64,000 bases of DNA. It comes from Archilochus colubris (taxonomy: Eukaryota > Chordata > Aves > Apodiformes > Trochilidae). Each line of letters starts with the position of its first letter. The stretch's first letter is position 1. This document shows positions 37,961-50,205 of the stretch, one piece after another. The stretch is from positions 127,407,292 through 127,471,291 of the forward strand of contig CM041084.1 of NCBI GenBank assembly GCA_023079485.1. The letters run 5' to 3'. The notes below the pieces were generated by a model, which saw only the letters and a list, made by a program, of their open reading frames with translations, was not told where the DNA came from and did no database searches. The position numbers and the translations under genes are program-made.

Positions 37961-40900
37961 CTCCTTCAAGCCTTCATGTCCCCCTCCATCTGTAAATCTT
38001 ATTAATCCACTCTTGTAAATCCTAGACTCTTTCCACTTTCTCTGAGATCTTACTTTGCAGTCCAAAGCTTTCAAATTACTCCATTCCTGTAACATAAAAT
38101 CCTTTGCAATTGCAGCTGTACTAGAAAGGATCTGGAAGGGCTGACATGTTGCACCCCATTAATAAGATTCAATAGCTTCCAAGAAGCTGATGACTTCTCT
38201 GAGCCAGAAGCAGGGTGCTTCTCAGCAGCTGTTCATTATATACTGACACTATACATATTGTACCTAAAATGAAGATGGCTCAGGTATGTCTTCTCCAAAG
38301 CAAACATATTTCCTAGATGATATTTATGCTTTGCCTGCATCCCCTCCAATTGCCAAAGATCAGTAGCAGGAGGGTAGTAAGATCGCAACAGTTCTAGGAG
38401 TTCTCCTTCTCACAGTTCAGATCTAGTTCAGATCTCCTCTGGTCTTTTGAACTTTTTCTCTCAGGCACCCTAGCATGATTCCTAAATTACTCTAATATTC
38501 CATTTTGGCATTTGCACACTGACTCTTGTGTTCCAAGCATTCTCCCCCTGTTTTTGTGGTTCTTTTCGAGAGAAGACAGAGACATCAAGAAGCTACTAAT
38601 ATTTATAGAAGTTGTTTTTTGTCCCACAGAATAAATTATATTCATACAAATCCTGTTAATTCATCTACAATTCTAAAGGGAAAGAAGCAGATTTCCCATT
38701 TATGCTCATACTTATTAATGAGAAACAAAAAACTCTCCACTTCCCCCAATAGTCCCTTTAAAGCTGGCATCACAACTAGCAAATCAATTGTCTCCAGACA
38801 TGGAGAAAGGACAGAAGTTATCCAAATAGAGTAAACAAGTATTTTTCTTTGCAGTGAAGCTAATAACCCCCTTCTGATTTATATATCACAAGGGGGAAAC
38901 CCTTTATGTTGATTCTTGCATGTCTTTTCAAGACAGTAGCCTCCCCTTTGGTGAGGTCCCTAAAATGGTTTCTTTCCTCCAAAAAGATTTCTACACTTTA
39001 ACAGAAGGCAAAAGAACATAGTGACTGTAAGACTTTTATTCCTTTATTAAATTTGGTAGAAATCAGTCACAAGATTGAAAAATTAATTTGATAGACAGGC
39101 ATTAGGCATAAAGGCACTGTATTCATATGTCTTCTCAAACATAACACACACACAGACACATGCACACATGTATGCCTGTTACTAGATAAGTCTCATTTCC
39201 TTAAGCAAGCAAAATTAAAATACCTTCAGAGAAACACACACCACAAAAAGTACAATGAATAACAGTCATCCTCTGAACTTTCATAAGAAAAGATTCATCA
39301 CAACGAAATAATAATTCAGGAGCAATTATTAATGTTTCATATGAGCAGACTACCCACCACCTACTAACAGAAACTACATAAATGCTATAAAACTCCAGGA
39401 AACAACAAGAAGAAAAGCAAGGTAAATCACCACCTTTTATTTACGTTATTCATACTCTCCAATTATGAAAAACCATTCAAGGGATGACAATCCCAGCAGG
39501 ATTACAAAGGGTCTGTGTCAGCACTTCCAGCTGTTCCAGCCCTCCCCAGAAAACCCAAAGAGTCGCTGCTCTCAATTGCTCAACATTGATCACAATCACC
39601 CCCACTTCCAGCTCCCCACTTAGCCAGAGAGGACTCCAGGCAGGAATACCTTCCTCTGCCCCCATGACCTAGGACAATATGGGATGGGCCACAGCACCAC
39701 CTGTGCCTGCTATCAAACTCACACTTCTAGCTGTGCCTGCATGGCAAGCATTAAAAATAGTTGGCAACATTGACAGCTCTAAGTCAAAAATTCAGGGGAG
39801 GATCTTTAAGCTTGCTCGGCTGTGTTTGCACTCAGCAATTTCCAATATTTTCTGTGCCTGTGCAAATAAGCAGCCCATCATGCCCAGGCATCACCACATC
39901 CTCCCCACTGCCTGCTCACTGCCCTGACCTTTTTGCTGCTGGTACCTTGGGACCATCCACCTCAGTCAACAGAGACTCTGGGTGGTGAAATTCACATGAC
40001 CCAGACCTGCTGCTGGCATGGGGCTGAAAGCTAAGCTTCTCTGTATAAAATTAAAAAAGTAGAGGTCTTAAAGCACATTTCAGCAGTAAAACTTAAACTG
40101 ATGTAAAAACTGATGGAGGGTAATCACTGCAAATGTATATTGTCAAAGCTGTCATACCCACTTAAACCAAGATTGCATCTTCTTTCTTTGTACCAATATC
40201 TATCAATCCCAACCAAAATTTAGTCAGTATAAAAGGTTATTTGCAAATAGATTTCCACAGATTATCTAACAGTGTGCCTTAAAATTGGATTAGTTAAACT
40301 CATGTAGGTTTTAAGGCTGCAAGACACAAAAATTGCTAGTATGAACTTTCTAACTGCCAGAGAAGAAAAATTATATATTCTAAAGAATACTAATCATCTA
40401 AAAGAATTCTAAAATTATTCTAAGTGAAAATTATCATCTCTTTGGGATATGAAAGTTATAGAGGCAACCTTCATTAAAATGCATAATTAGGTACAGGAAA
40501 CACAAAAGACTGATCATAAAACAGCACAAACTAAAGCCCTGAACTACTAAAGGTATTCCTGAAGGATTATCCCAGAGTCTTAAAAAGATGATTTGGATTT
40601 CACCAAGAGATTTTAAGCCAGAGTAAATGAAAATGAATAAAATTTAGGCTGCAGTTATGCCAGTGGGAGTTTGGTAACTTAAGTGTTGTACGAACTTTGT
40701 TCTAAGAAACAAATTTGCACATTGGCATTCAGGATGAAAACATATGCACCTTTAGCATATTTATCAGTTTTGCTGTAATTTCATAGCATAAACAGTGTCC
40801 TTCCTCCAATCTTCCTTCAACCCATCAGCTCCCTCCTCCTGAAGTCAACATCAAAAATTCAATACTATTATTTTTCCTTTGAGAAGACAATGAATAGAAG

Positions 40901-43900
40901 CTGTAGTGCTGTAATTGTACCTCAGTGAATACCCATGTTGCCATGTTCCTTTCCTTCCCACTCCCTGTTACCTGACTTTCTAGCATATGATGAACAACTG
41001 TGTCATCATAAATGTAGCTTCTAGGACAAGGACACATTCTTGGTTTTAAGGTGCCTACCATACTATAAATACCTATTAAAGCATGCATCATAATATTATA
41101 TAGCCATTGAATTATAATGTTGTACTTTATTTTAAATCTTTGTCACCAATGGGCAACAGTGTTAGTCTGGGAAGTTAGCAGGCAGATCAGTGAGTAAAAG
41201 GATTGATAATTAAAATAGCAGTTTCCATCAGTTTCTCAGAAATGCATTAGACTGGCACACAGCATAACACTTTGTATGGTGGCTAATTAAAGCAAATACA
41301 GTCATTAGTTAAGCTGTTTACAAAGCTTTAACTTCACTTCATGCTCAGCTGAAAACATCTTGGACCATCAGGCTAAGACAAAGCCTGCTAAAGTTTGTTC
41401 AAACAACAGCAGTTCCAGAAGAGAATCTGCAATTAAAGGAGCAGATATCATTTCCCAGGCTAAATTAAATACTAGAAAAATACTTAGGACAGGCTAGGAT
41501 ACAACCACTTATTACTCATAATAGATTAGGATTTGTTTCCCTCTGCAGTTTTTCCCTACTAGAATAACAGAGGTGCAGTTAAACAGAGCATGGTCTACAG
41601 AAATGTAGCAAATCCTGTAGATTTTTTGACTGCCTATTATATTTTGTGAGTTTTATAATCACTTTTATAAAACTTCTGTTTGACTGGTTAGAATTCATTA
41701 ATTTCATCTCCCAGATTAACTTCTGCAGGACCTTTCAGTACAGAAAAGTTTCTTTTTAAGCAGCTAAACTCAAGCCCTTGTTGTCTGCATAGCAGAATTA
41801 AGTCACTGTATATCTGTTGAGTCCCCAGAACTGAAAGTAAAGAAATATGGGTCAGGTCCTACCCCAAGTTATCCACAAGGTACTTATCCCTTGTGGTTGT
41901 GGTGTAGATGCCAGGAGCTCAGAGGCTCTGGACGTATTTGAATCCAGCTTGCTGAAATAAGGTGAGAACTGGGTGATTAAACTTTCTGTTTAATCTCTTC
42001 TACAGGACTGTCCTGCAACATCTCTACAATCCCCATCAGCTAAAAAGAAACTGATCTGAACTTAACATCCCTTCTTTGTAACACAGACCTCAAAAAGATG
42101 GTCAGTGTTCAGCATGTGATATCATTTCTCTGCACCACCACCTCAGCAACACTGAGGTGTTTTTTACTTTCCCTGAGCTACATATACACATCCTACTCCA
42201 TAGGATATGGCACTTCTTCAAGTGCCATTTTGCCATGAGCTTCTGACAGCCTCATGCACCCGGGCTGTGGCCAGCGTCATGAACAGGTAGGGTTGCAGCA
42301 GCATCACACTGGTGCTCAGTGGTCCCAGCACTCACAGCATTCTCATGAACAGTTGAACTCTCTCTGCCTGTAAACCCTCACAAAGCACATCTGCACCAGC
42401 CTCTGAAAATATGCATTTGGATGTCACAGGACTGACTCTTCACAGGGTGGATAGAGAGATGCTGTTTGTGTTTTAAATATATTTTTCCTTATTCTCAGCC
42501 AAGAGATGCTCGCTCTCTCTTTTGATGAATATTCTGTCTTAATGAGACTATTTCTATTTTTCACTACAAGTGAGCAATTTCATCCTGCTGCAGAGTTGTC
42601 CTTTTCTTTTACATACATATATTAGGTCTAATTTGCAAGTATATATAAAAATTCCTTGGAGATGAAAATCAGTGTTATCTTAAACTACACAGTACACACC
42701 ACATATATTTTTTTTTTAAGAATCGGTGTGTACTTCCCTACTCATAATTTATTAATAGGCTTACCATCTGTATTCATCTTTAAATTCTACCAATTAATAG
42801 ACTCAAGCCTGGATACATTGTGGGTACAGCTTTCATAATGTGCAAAATCTGATAAGCAATTCATTTCACACTGAAGAATTTAACCCAATACCAAAGAACA
42901 GACTTTTTGCAAAGACTTAAAATAAATTGATTTATTTGGATGAGACAACTTTCACAGGCATCCATTTAAACATTGAACTTCACTAACTGCACAGAGTTAA
43001 CAAATGAGCTACAAAGTTCTTCAACTCCCACACAAGCTGACTCACAGAAGATAACAAAACTATTAGTTCTTGAAAGAACTCTTTATTTTTCTTCATTGTT
43101 CCAATGACTTCCCCAGTTTTGAGGGGCACAATTTCAGAACTGTATGCTATAGAGAAAGTGATGTTAGAAGATGGATGGGTGTCCAGGTTACAAATCAAGG
43201 AAAAGATTCCTGGTGACAAGTGGTTTATGTGACTGTCGCAGCTGCAAAATTCATCTGAAACTCAGTAATTTATCCAGCTGCACCCATTATTTTTCACATT
43301 AGCCAGAAGCCTATTCCAAAGCAAGCACAATCACTGCTGTTCAGTTCCTTCTTTTCCTGCATCACTCTCATCTCATCTTTCTTTTTTTGTTGTTGTTGCT
43401 GTCATTTCAAAACTTGTGCTGCATGTCCTCAGTTAATTTGCCCACATTACTCATTTGTGGGTCCAAATGTCATTTTCTATGACTCACATGTTTTCTTCTA
43501 CCATGTTTTATCATGGTTGATCCACAGTGAAAGACTTTTTACTTTCTGCTGGATCAATATGGAACTGTCAAACATAAAACTTAAGTTAATGATCAGCAGA
43601 TTTCAAAATTAGATCAGATATGTCTTTAATTTTCATTAATTTCTATTTTTACTGGTATTCTTAATGAAAGTCCATAGAGTTATTTCTGCAACATTATTTC
43701 TTTCCTTTCTATAGTACATCTCAATGCATCCCTACTAAAAGCAGTGACTTGCAAAGCAGGTAACACAAATGCAGCCATGTGTTTTCCTTCTCTTTTGTCT
43801 GACTTGGGTCCAAACATAGACAAGTAACAAAAACACAAGAACAAAATCCCTGGGGGTTCTAGAGTTTTAGGCTCTGGCCAAGCCAGGGCACCTTGGAGCA

Positions 43901-45477
43901 CTTCCAGTCTCCTCGGGCTGGAATATGAACTCCAGAAATCTGGACTTGGGCAAAAAGCAAGCAAATACATCAGTTCCTTCACCCTGACATCCCCTGTTTT
44001 CCCTGAAATGACATCTAGAAGACAGAAGTCAGACCTACCAGTGACCTGAACCTTCAGGGGACTCTGGCTGCAGGGGTGCTGCTGCACCACATGCACCAAT
44101 TAGTTTCTACATAGCATTAGAAAACCAAACTCAGTTATTGAATTGGTTGGGATGGACTAAGTCTTAGGCAGCTCAGTAAGTTACCAAATAGCAGTACAGG
44201 ACAAAAACGTTTTTAAGATGTAGCTTGCTGTTTTCATGAAAGGAAGGGCAGGAAAACATTCAATCAGAGGTTTGTTGTAAACCAGGAGAGAGAAAGGACT
44301 GGAAAGGGAGCTCAGCAGAAGAGATGGGCAAAGGAACCCAGAGAAACAAGTGCAGAAATTTCCTAATGTGCCAACCAGGTACAGAAAGACCTGGTGGTAT
44401 GGCTGAAATGTGAAAAGGAGGAAGGGATGGAAGAAAGAGAAGATTGAGTTTGGGTTAAGATTAAATTTGAACTGGGAATGTAAGGTGAATTGCTCCCATC
44501 TGGATTTGGTTACGGGGAAATTGCAGAAGGGGAGGGAGGGTATGCAGGAGGTTTCTTGATCCAGCCTGTCAATAAGAATGGGAATTCGTGAATCAGTCTT
44601 GGAGAGGCTGAAGAGAAACAAACAAAACTCAGTGTTTATCTGTACATTGATATGTAGAAATAAGATTAACTGCAACCACCACTTGATCTATTGATTAGAT
44701 GCTGCCAGATGATGAACTGAGACCTAATGGCAGCCTATTACTCAGTTCAGTCTAGGAGTAGTGGACTAAATCAATACATAGCAGATATTTGACTTTTTTG
44801 ATGGTTTTTGGGGTGAGGAAAACTTGAAAGCTGCTACAATATTTTAGGTATGCACAATACAGATACACACCTTCAGAACTGCATTTTGCTCTTAGATTTC
44901 TTGGCACAATTCCATGTGTTTTCTCTGCTGGCTTCAGCAGACTGACCAGACTATCATTACAACAGCCTTAATGCCAGAAGGATCAGCGCTTCATTGTTCA
45001 AGCTACACAATGGATTTCTGCCTGAGACATAAAAAGAGGAAAGTCTGATCAGCTGATGCAGATAATTCCTGGAACTTTTCCATCACTGGAACATCCAGCT
45101 TAAGTCAACTGTGGAATTCTCATTAAAATTCTGGAGCATGTGGCTTTCATCCTTTCCCATATGCAGAGATTAGACCTTGCTGCCCTTTAAATTTAATGAA
45201 TTTTGACAATGTTCCTAGAAGGTGGAAGAAGAATATTTTTGCAATTGTCACTTTGAATATTTGGGGAGTTATAGCGCTCTCAAGCTGAAAACCCAAACTG
45301 TAGAATCAGCAATATCAATGACCAGATGTCATATATACTTCAGTGCTAGGAATAAGTATGATATTATTGTCTTTCCAGATGCAAAAACTCATTGAGATGA
45401 CAAATATGAAAAAGATGACATCACCCGAAAATACTATGGCTTTAAATTAGCATATTTTGTTTCAATAAACAATTGAA
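37961..45477. other. Non-coding stretch
   Basis: No supported gene. It contains two adjacent copies of AGTTCAGATCT (38414-38435), a CA-rich run near 39145-39170 and a segment with forkhead and homeodomain words at 41240-41470. Minus-strand frames of 139 (43680-44099) and 164 codons (44181-44675) are compositionally simple and lack domains. Confidence 0.5.
41240..41470. promoter_or_regulatory. Candidate enhancer: TAATTA and forkhead words
   Basis: Within about 60 bp lie TAATTA (41284-41289, homeodomain core), CATTAG, TTAAGC, TGTTTACAAA (41315-41324, matching the forkhead consensus TGTTTAC) and the palindrome AAAGCTTT (41322-41329). Another AATTAAAGG follows near 41430. The arrangement resembles developmental enhancers, but nothing here proves conservation or activity. 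Confidence 0.2.
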
Positions 45478-45880
45478 AAACATGGACATACTGTAGCAAA
45501 GCCAGTGAAGGGCCATTAATATGGTTGGGTCTGCAAGTACAAGATGTATGAGGAAAGGATGAGCAGCCTGGCTTTGTTCTCCCTGGAGAAAAGAAGGTTC
45601 AGGGAGCATCTTACTGCTGTCTTCAGCTACCTGATGGGAGGGTACAGAGAAGATGGAGCTATTCCCTTCTCAGAGGTGAAAGGTGGTGTGACCAGAGGTA
45701 ACAGGCAGAAGCTTGAATGTGTGAAATTTCCATTAAAGATTAGAAAAACACTAGAGGGGTGGCAAAACACTATACCAGGTTGCCCTGAGAGACTGTGTAT
45801 CCTCCATCCTTGGAGATGTTCAGAATTTAACTGGATCTGGTCCTGAGTAACTTGATCTAAATGGATCTGATGCCCAAAAA
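45478..45880 (+). mobile_element. CR1 LINE sense fragment, ORF2 C-terminus
   Basis: A plus-strand CR1 piece. From 45544 it stays open for 100 codons and shows the C-terminal ORF2 landmarks ERMSSLALFSLEKRRFREHL, TAVFSYLMGG and FPLKIRKTLEGWQN. The motif SLEKRR followed by an R-rich stretch and a YL motif is the usual end of CR1 ORF2. The 3' terminal repeats are not evident. It is the same subfamily as 36777-37960. Confidence 0.9.
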
Positions 45881-46059
45881 AACTCTAATGTTTTGAACCT
45901 GCTGGTACTGTTTCCTCATACTTCTGTAGCAAACAAATTCATGAGTTCTGTGCCTTCAAAGTAAAAAAAAGGGTACTGTTTCATTTGTTTTAAACTAACT
46001 TCTTACCAGTTTCACCAAGCTCTCTGTATTTCTAGTACTGAGGGATGTGCTAAAAAGCT

Positions 46060-46400
46060 GTTCTGCATTCAGCTTATCCAACATCTCCACAGTTTTCTAA
46101 AGCTTAATCACACCCACACAGCTTTCTTGCCTCCTATATGAAGAAGAGCTTCAGCCTTTAATTTCTCCTCCTAAGACAACTATTCCATCCTCTTAGTCAT
46201 CTTAGCTGTCATCTTTGTACCTTCTCTATCTCCACTCTGTCCTTGACATGCAGAGACCAGAACTGCATTCAGAACCCAATACGTGGATGCTACAAGGCAT
46301 TATATACAGTGATGAAATACCATCACCTGCCTTACTCTGAATACTTTTTCTGATGATTTCCAACATTTTATTAGTTATCTTTGCTGCTGCAAATCAGTCC
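46060..46400 (-). mobile_element. Probable ancient CR1/L3-like fragment, antisense
   Basis: Words such as TTAGTCATCTTAGCTGTCATCTTTGTACCTTCTC, ATGCAGAGACCAGAACTGCATTCAG and TTCCAACATTTTATTAGTTATCTTTGCTGCTGC follow the order seen in old CR1-type elements shared with other reptiles: antisense codons of the ORF2 end, with RTKL-like, CVQFW-like and ILG-like regions. It is heavily diverged, so the call is tentative and the edges are approximate. Confidence 0.5.
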
Positions 46401-49400
46401 AATAAATAAATAAAATTATTTGGTTTAGTCATTAAACAAAAAAATATTAATCTCATTGTGTTATGCATTAGTCTTTCTCAGATATACTGTGATCTTGTTG
46501 ATTTACCTCAGCTTCAGTCTCAATACCATCAAATAGTGTCATGTTTTGAATAAGTTTACAAGTTCCTCATGACAATGAACATGTCTTCTTTTTTATTGTG
46601 AAGTGACCATGACAATCTTGAGCATCCTTCAGGCCCATTAGGATAGAAATTAGAATAATAGATATATTATGAATTGTGAATTACTGCACTTTGAGGTTAA
46701 TCCCAAGCAATTTTGTTACCAGTTAGTAAAGCAAGGAGAAAGAAAAACCAAGGTTTTTTTTAACTGATTATGTGACTGGTCCTAATCAAAGGTGTCAACC
46801 CTGGAGGTAATTTTGGTATGACAAATCATGCAATTCAGGATTCATCAGAAAATGCCAATTCCTGATTTGGAATGCTATACATCATCTTGGTAGCCATTTT
46901 CATGAAAATTTGAAATATGATGGGATGGCCTAAAAGAATAATTGGAAAAGAAAATAAAGAGTCAAAAAGCTCCAATCATTAACCCAGAAAATAAAAAGTC
47001 TCAGATGATATATGATAACTCTCTAGGGATATAAAAGTGGGGTAACATCAGGGCTGGAAAGAGCTACATAAATCAAAACAAAACATCAATACATACGGTC
47101 ATGAATAAACATGCATCAGAAATAGAAGGTTTCTAACTAGAAGGAAGAGGGTAGTGGGTTGCTATAGGAGGATTTAATGTGTAATGACATGAAAAATTGG
47201 GCTTTGTTTTCAAGACTGTACAGATTTACTTGGACAGTTCCTGAAACCACCCATGTTCCTTAACCAGGGACAGACTAACACCTTGACCCATTTCTCTGTA
47301 CAGCAACCATACACAAACCTCTAAAATCCAGAAACTAGACAGCAAGGGGTGGGGGAGGGGAATCTCCTGTCAGAGGTTACAAGAAGGTACAAAAGATTCA
47401 AAACAGAGTGATTTTTTTAGCTTAGGGACTATGGATTTTGTCACACTGCCAGGTTGCTGCTGTCTGTATCTGCCCTGAACTTGCTCCTCTCAGCCTCTCT
47501 CTCTAAAAGTGATGCTGTGGCAAAGGAATTCTGTTCAGCAACAGACCTGTTTGGTCTCAGCTGGAGAAATTTGTTTAACTGCTTTCAAATAGCTGTTGAG
47601 AGAGTTCAGAGAGAAGGCATGCACATATACTTGCAGAAAAGCAGTTTTGGAAAGTATCCTCTTGTGAAAGGACAGGAGCAGTAAAACTGCCCACCCTGGG
47701 GAGAGAGGCTGACATCTGCTCACAGGTACTGATGAGCAGGACATCATGAATAAAAAGGCTCTGGGCTAGTACAGTGACTTAGGTTCTCCCCTCTAAATGG
47801 AAAAGGAGACGGTGCATTGCAGAATGTGATTTCTCAGGAAGATGAGAGGCCAGATCTGGTTGAGACTCGATATATGGACCAAAAATAAAAGTGAAGTCCT
47901 GCCTGCAAAGTTCATTTTTCACTCAGATCTTTTTCAGGTCAGGTATGGAGAGGAGGGTAAAGTTTGCACCATCCCTCTTCTCATGCTACAGTAATTATTC
48001 TGGAAACCACTGACAGCCTTTAAATGTAGATTTTGTTCCTTGCAGCTCCTGATAAAGTTACAAGAAGCAACATTGAAGATTATGGGAGAAAGCAGTAGTT
48101 TACTTGATTCATTTTGCTCTCCTATTTCAGTGCCTCTCCTTCTTGTTAGAACTCATGACAGCAAAGTTATTTCCACTGCAACATTGCTTCATAATTTTTT
48201 CTGCACTCTTCCTGGGTTTTCCAGTTCACACAGAAGTCCTAAGGAAAACATAGTGAGGCAAATGTTTGGGTAGCATATCAGTGAAGGCTTATGAAGTGGG
48301 AACATACATAGGATGAATCCACACTGGAAAACCCATCTTCAAATTTTTGTTTATTCAGCATTGCTCCATTTGTTCCCTTCAATAAAAGATTCCAGGCAGT
48401 AAGACAATTAATCATTATAATAGTTGAATTGTCTCTTTCCTTATAGCCTAAACAGGAAAGGATGATCAGCTTACTAAAAAAATTCACAATTTTTCTTTTT
48501 TTTAATTGGGAAATATAACTCATTCTTTTAAGAATGTACAGAGGTTCCAGTGAATCAGATGATTCTGCCTCTTGGCAACTTTTCAGAAGTTACCAACATG
48601 GGGCAGAAAGTCAAAGTGTTATGAACTGGATGAGGGCAAAGCTTCCTGAGGAAAGAAGAGAAGGGCTTGAGGATGCATGTACATGCCCTACAGGGAAGCT
48701 TAAGATCCCTTCTGACTCATTTCTGGTGTCAGCTCAGGGTAAGCCAATGATCACTGTGATTTTTCAAAAGAAGCCAAAATTTGTTGCAATTGATTTCTAA
48801 ATCATATTGTTAATATGCTTTAGTTGCATAGCTGCTTTAAAGATACGCTTTAGTTATATGTTGATAGCATATTATTAACCACATAAGGGCCCGATTCTGT
48901 CACTAGTAGCAACCAGGTTTGCTGCTCTGCCTGCATCTCATGCCATGAGGGTTTCCTGCAAACTTAGAAGTCTTCTAAAGGGACTGCATCTCACAGGATC
49001 TGGGTGTGTCAGTGGGATCCCTGGTCTCTCAGGGATGGTGTGTCTGATGCCTCCTCAGTGCTGCAAAACTGTGACTGACACTAGACATCCATCAGAAACT
49101 CAAAAAAAAAAAAAACCAAAATGTCAGTTTTCTATTTCAAAGTTATCCTTTGCCCTGTTGCTTTCAAAGGAATTCTCAGGAGCTGAGTGTATTTTCCCAA
49201 GTGCTTTCAGCTGCAGTTTTGACCATCAGGCCTCTTCTACTCTCCAGTGTGCTCTCCCTGTCCCACATTCAGCTGATACAGAGCCTGTCAGCTGCCTGCC
49301 AGATCTTGCCTTCAACTTGTGCCAGCCCAGACAACTTATAAGTAGCAAGCTTAATATTCACAGGTATGCCTCTCCTCTGAAAGTATATATACATCCACAG

Positions 49401-50030
49401 AACCAATGCTCAGCAGGTATAAAACTCCCATAGACATCAAAGGTATCAAGCAGAGCCTCAAGAAGAGCTGCTGGAGGCAGCTCTCCTGCTGCACTCCCTG
49501 GCCAGGGCTGCATCCTTGTGCCTATCAATAAGCCTTAAAGGCAAAGTTCACAGGAGGTTTCTCTAGAATCCTCCTCAGAAATTTGATGCCTAATTGGGTC
49601 CAGAGTAGAAGAAAAAAAGAATATTAGGTGATTGATTGGCAGAAGAGCCTCAGAACATGGCTTACCAAGGAGCAAGCTGCCACCTGGATCTCTCTGATAC
49701 CCCCAGACCTCTACACCTAACCAAGATTTTTTAACCTTTCTTCCACATCCAAGCCCTTTGCTCTTTTACAGCCAAACTCACCAGCATCTCATTGCACTTT
49801 CATTGAGGCCGTGGAAGTTGGTTTCCATCCACAGAGAGAAACCACAGCAGTAAGTGGTCATACAGCTAACATTTGAAAATAAAATACCACCCTCAGCCTG
49901 TGTACTTCAAAACCTGGTATCAATGGGACTTGAGGTTCCTGTTTGTATTCCTGTTACTATCAAATATAAGGTTAAATTACCAGAAGCATCAGTTTATTAT
50001 TTAAATGACACTTAAGAGTTGTAGTATAAC
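46401..50030. other. Non-coding stretch
   Basis: No supported gene or repeat. The longest open frame is 162 codons (48945-49433, plus). It crosses an A13 run and has no domain, so it is not annotated as coding. Confidence 0.5.
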
Positions 50031-50205
50031 TGAATCATGGAAAGCTTTGGGTTGGAAGAGACCTTAAAGATCACCTAAAGTTCTGATTCCCCTGCATGGG
50101 CAGGGACACCTCCCACCAGACCAGGTTGCTCAAGGCCCATCCAGCCTGGCCTTGAACACTTCCAGGGAGGGAGGGGGCAGCCACAACTTCTCTGGGAAGG
50201 TCACT
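50031..50205 (-). mobile_element. CR1 LINE 3'-end fragment, antisense
   Basis: The plus strand begins TGAATCATGGAAAGCTTTGGG and continues TTGGAAGAGACCTTAAAGATCACC, GGCAGGGACACCTCCCACC, AGACCAGGTTGCTCAAGGCCC and TGGCCTTGAACACTTCCAGGG. This is the terminal 3' UTR of CR1 only. It is a relatively well-preserved copy related to 14094 and 4635. Confidence 0.9.

Noticed and set aside
44181..44675. 164-codon minus-strand frame, F/L/S-rich
   Set aside because: Composition follows the purine-rich plus strand. No motif, signal peptide logic or splice context supports a gene.
48945..49433. 162-codon plus-strand frame
   Set aside because: Crosses an A13 run and has no recognisable family. Length is within chance for 64 kb in six frames.
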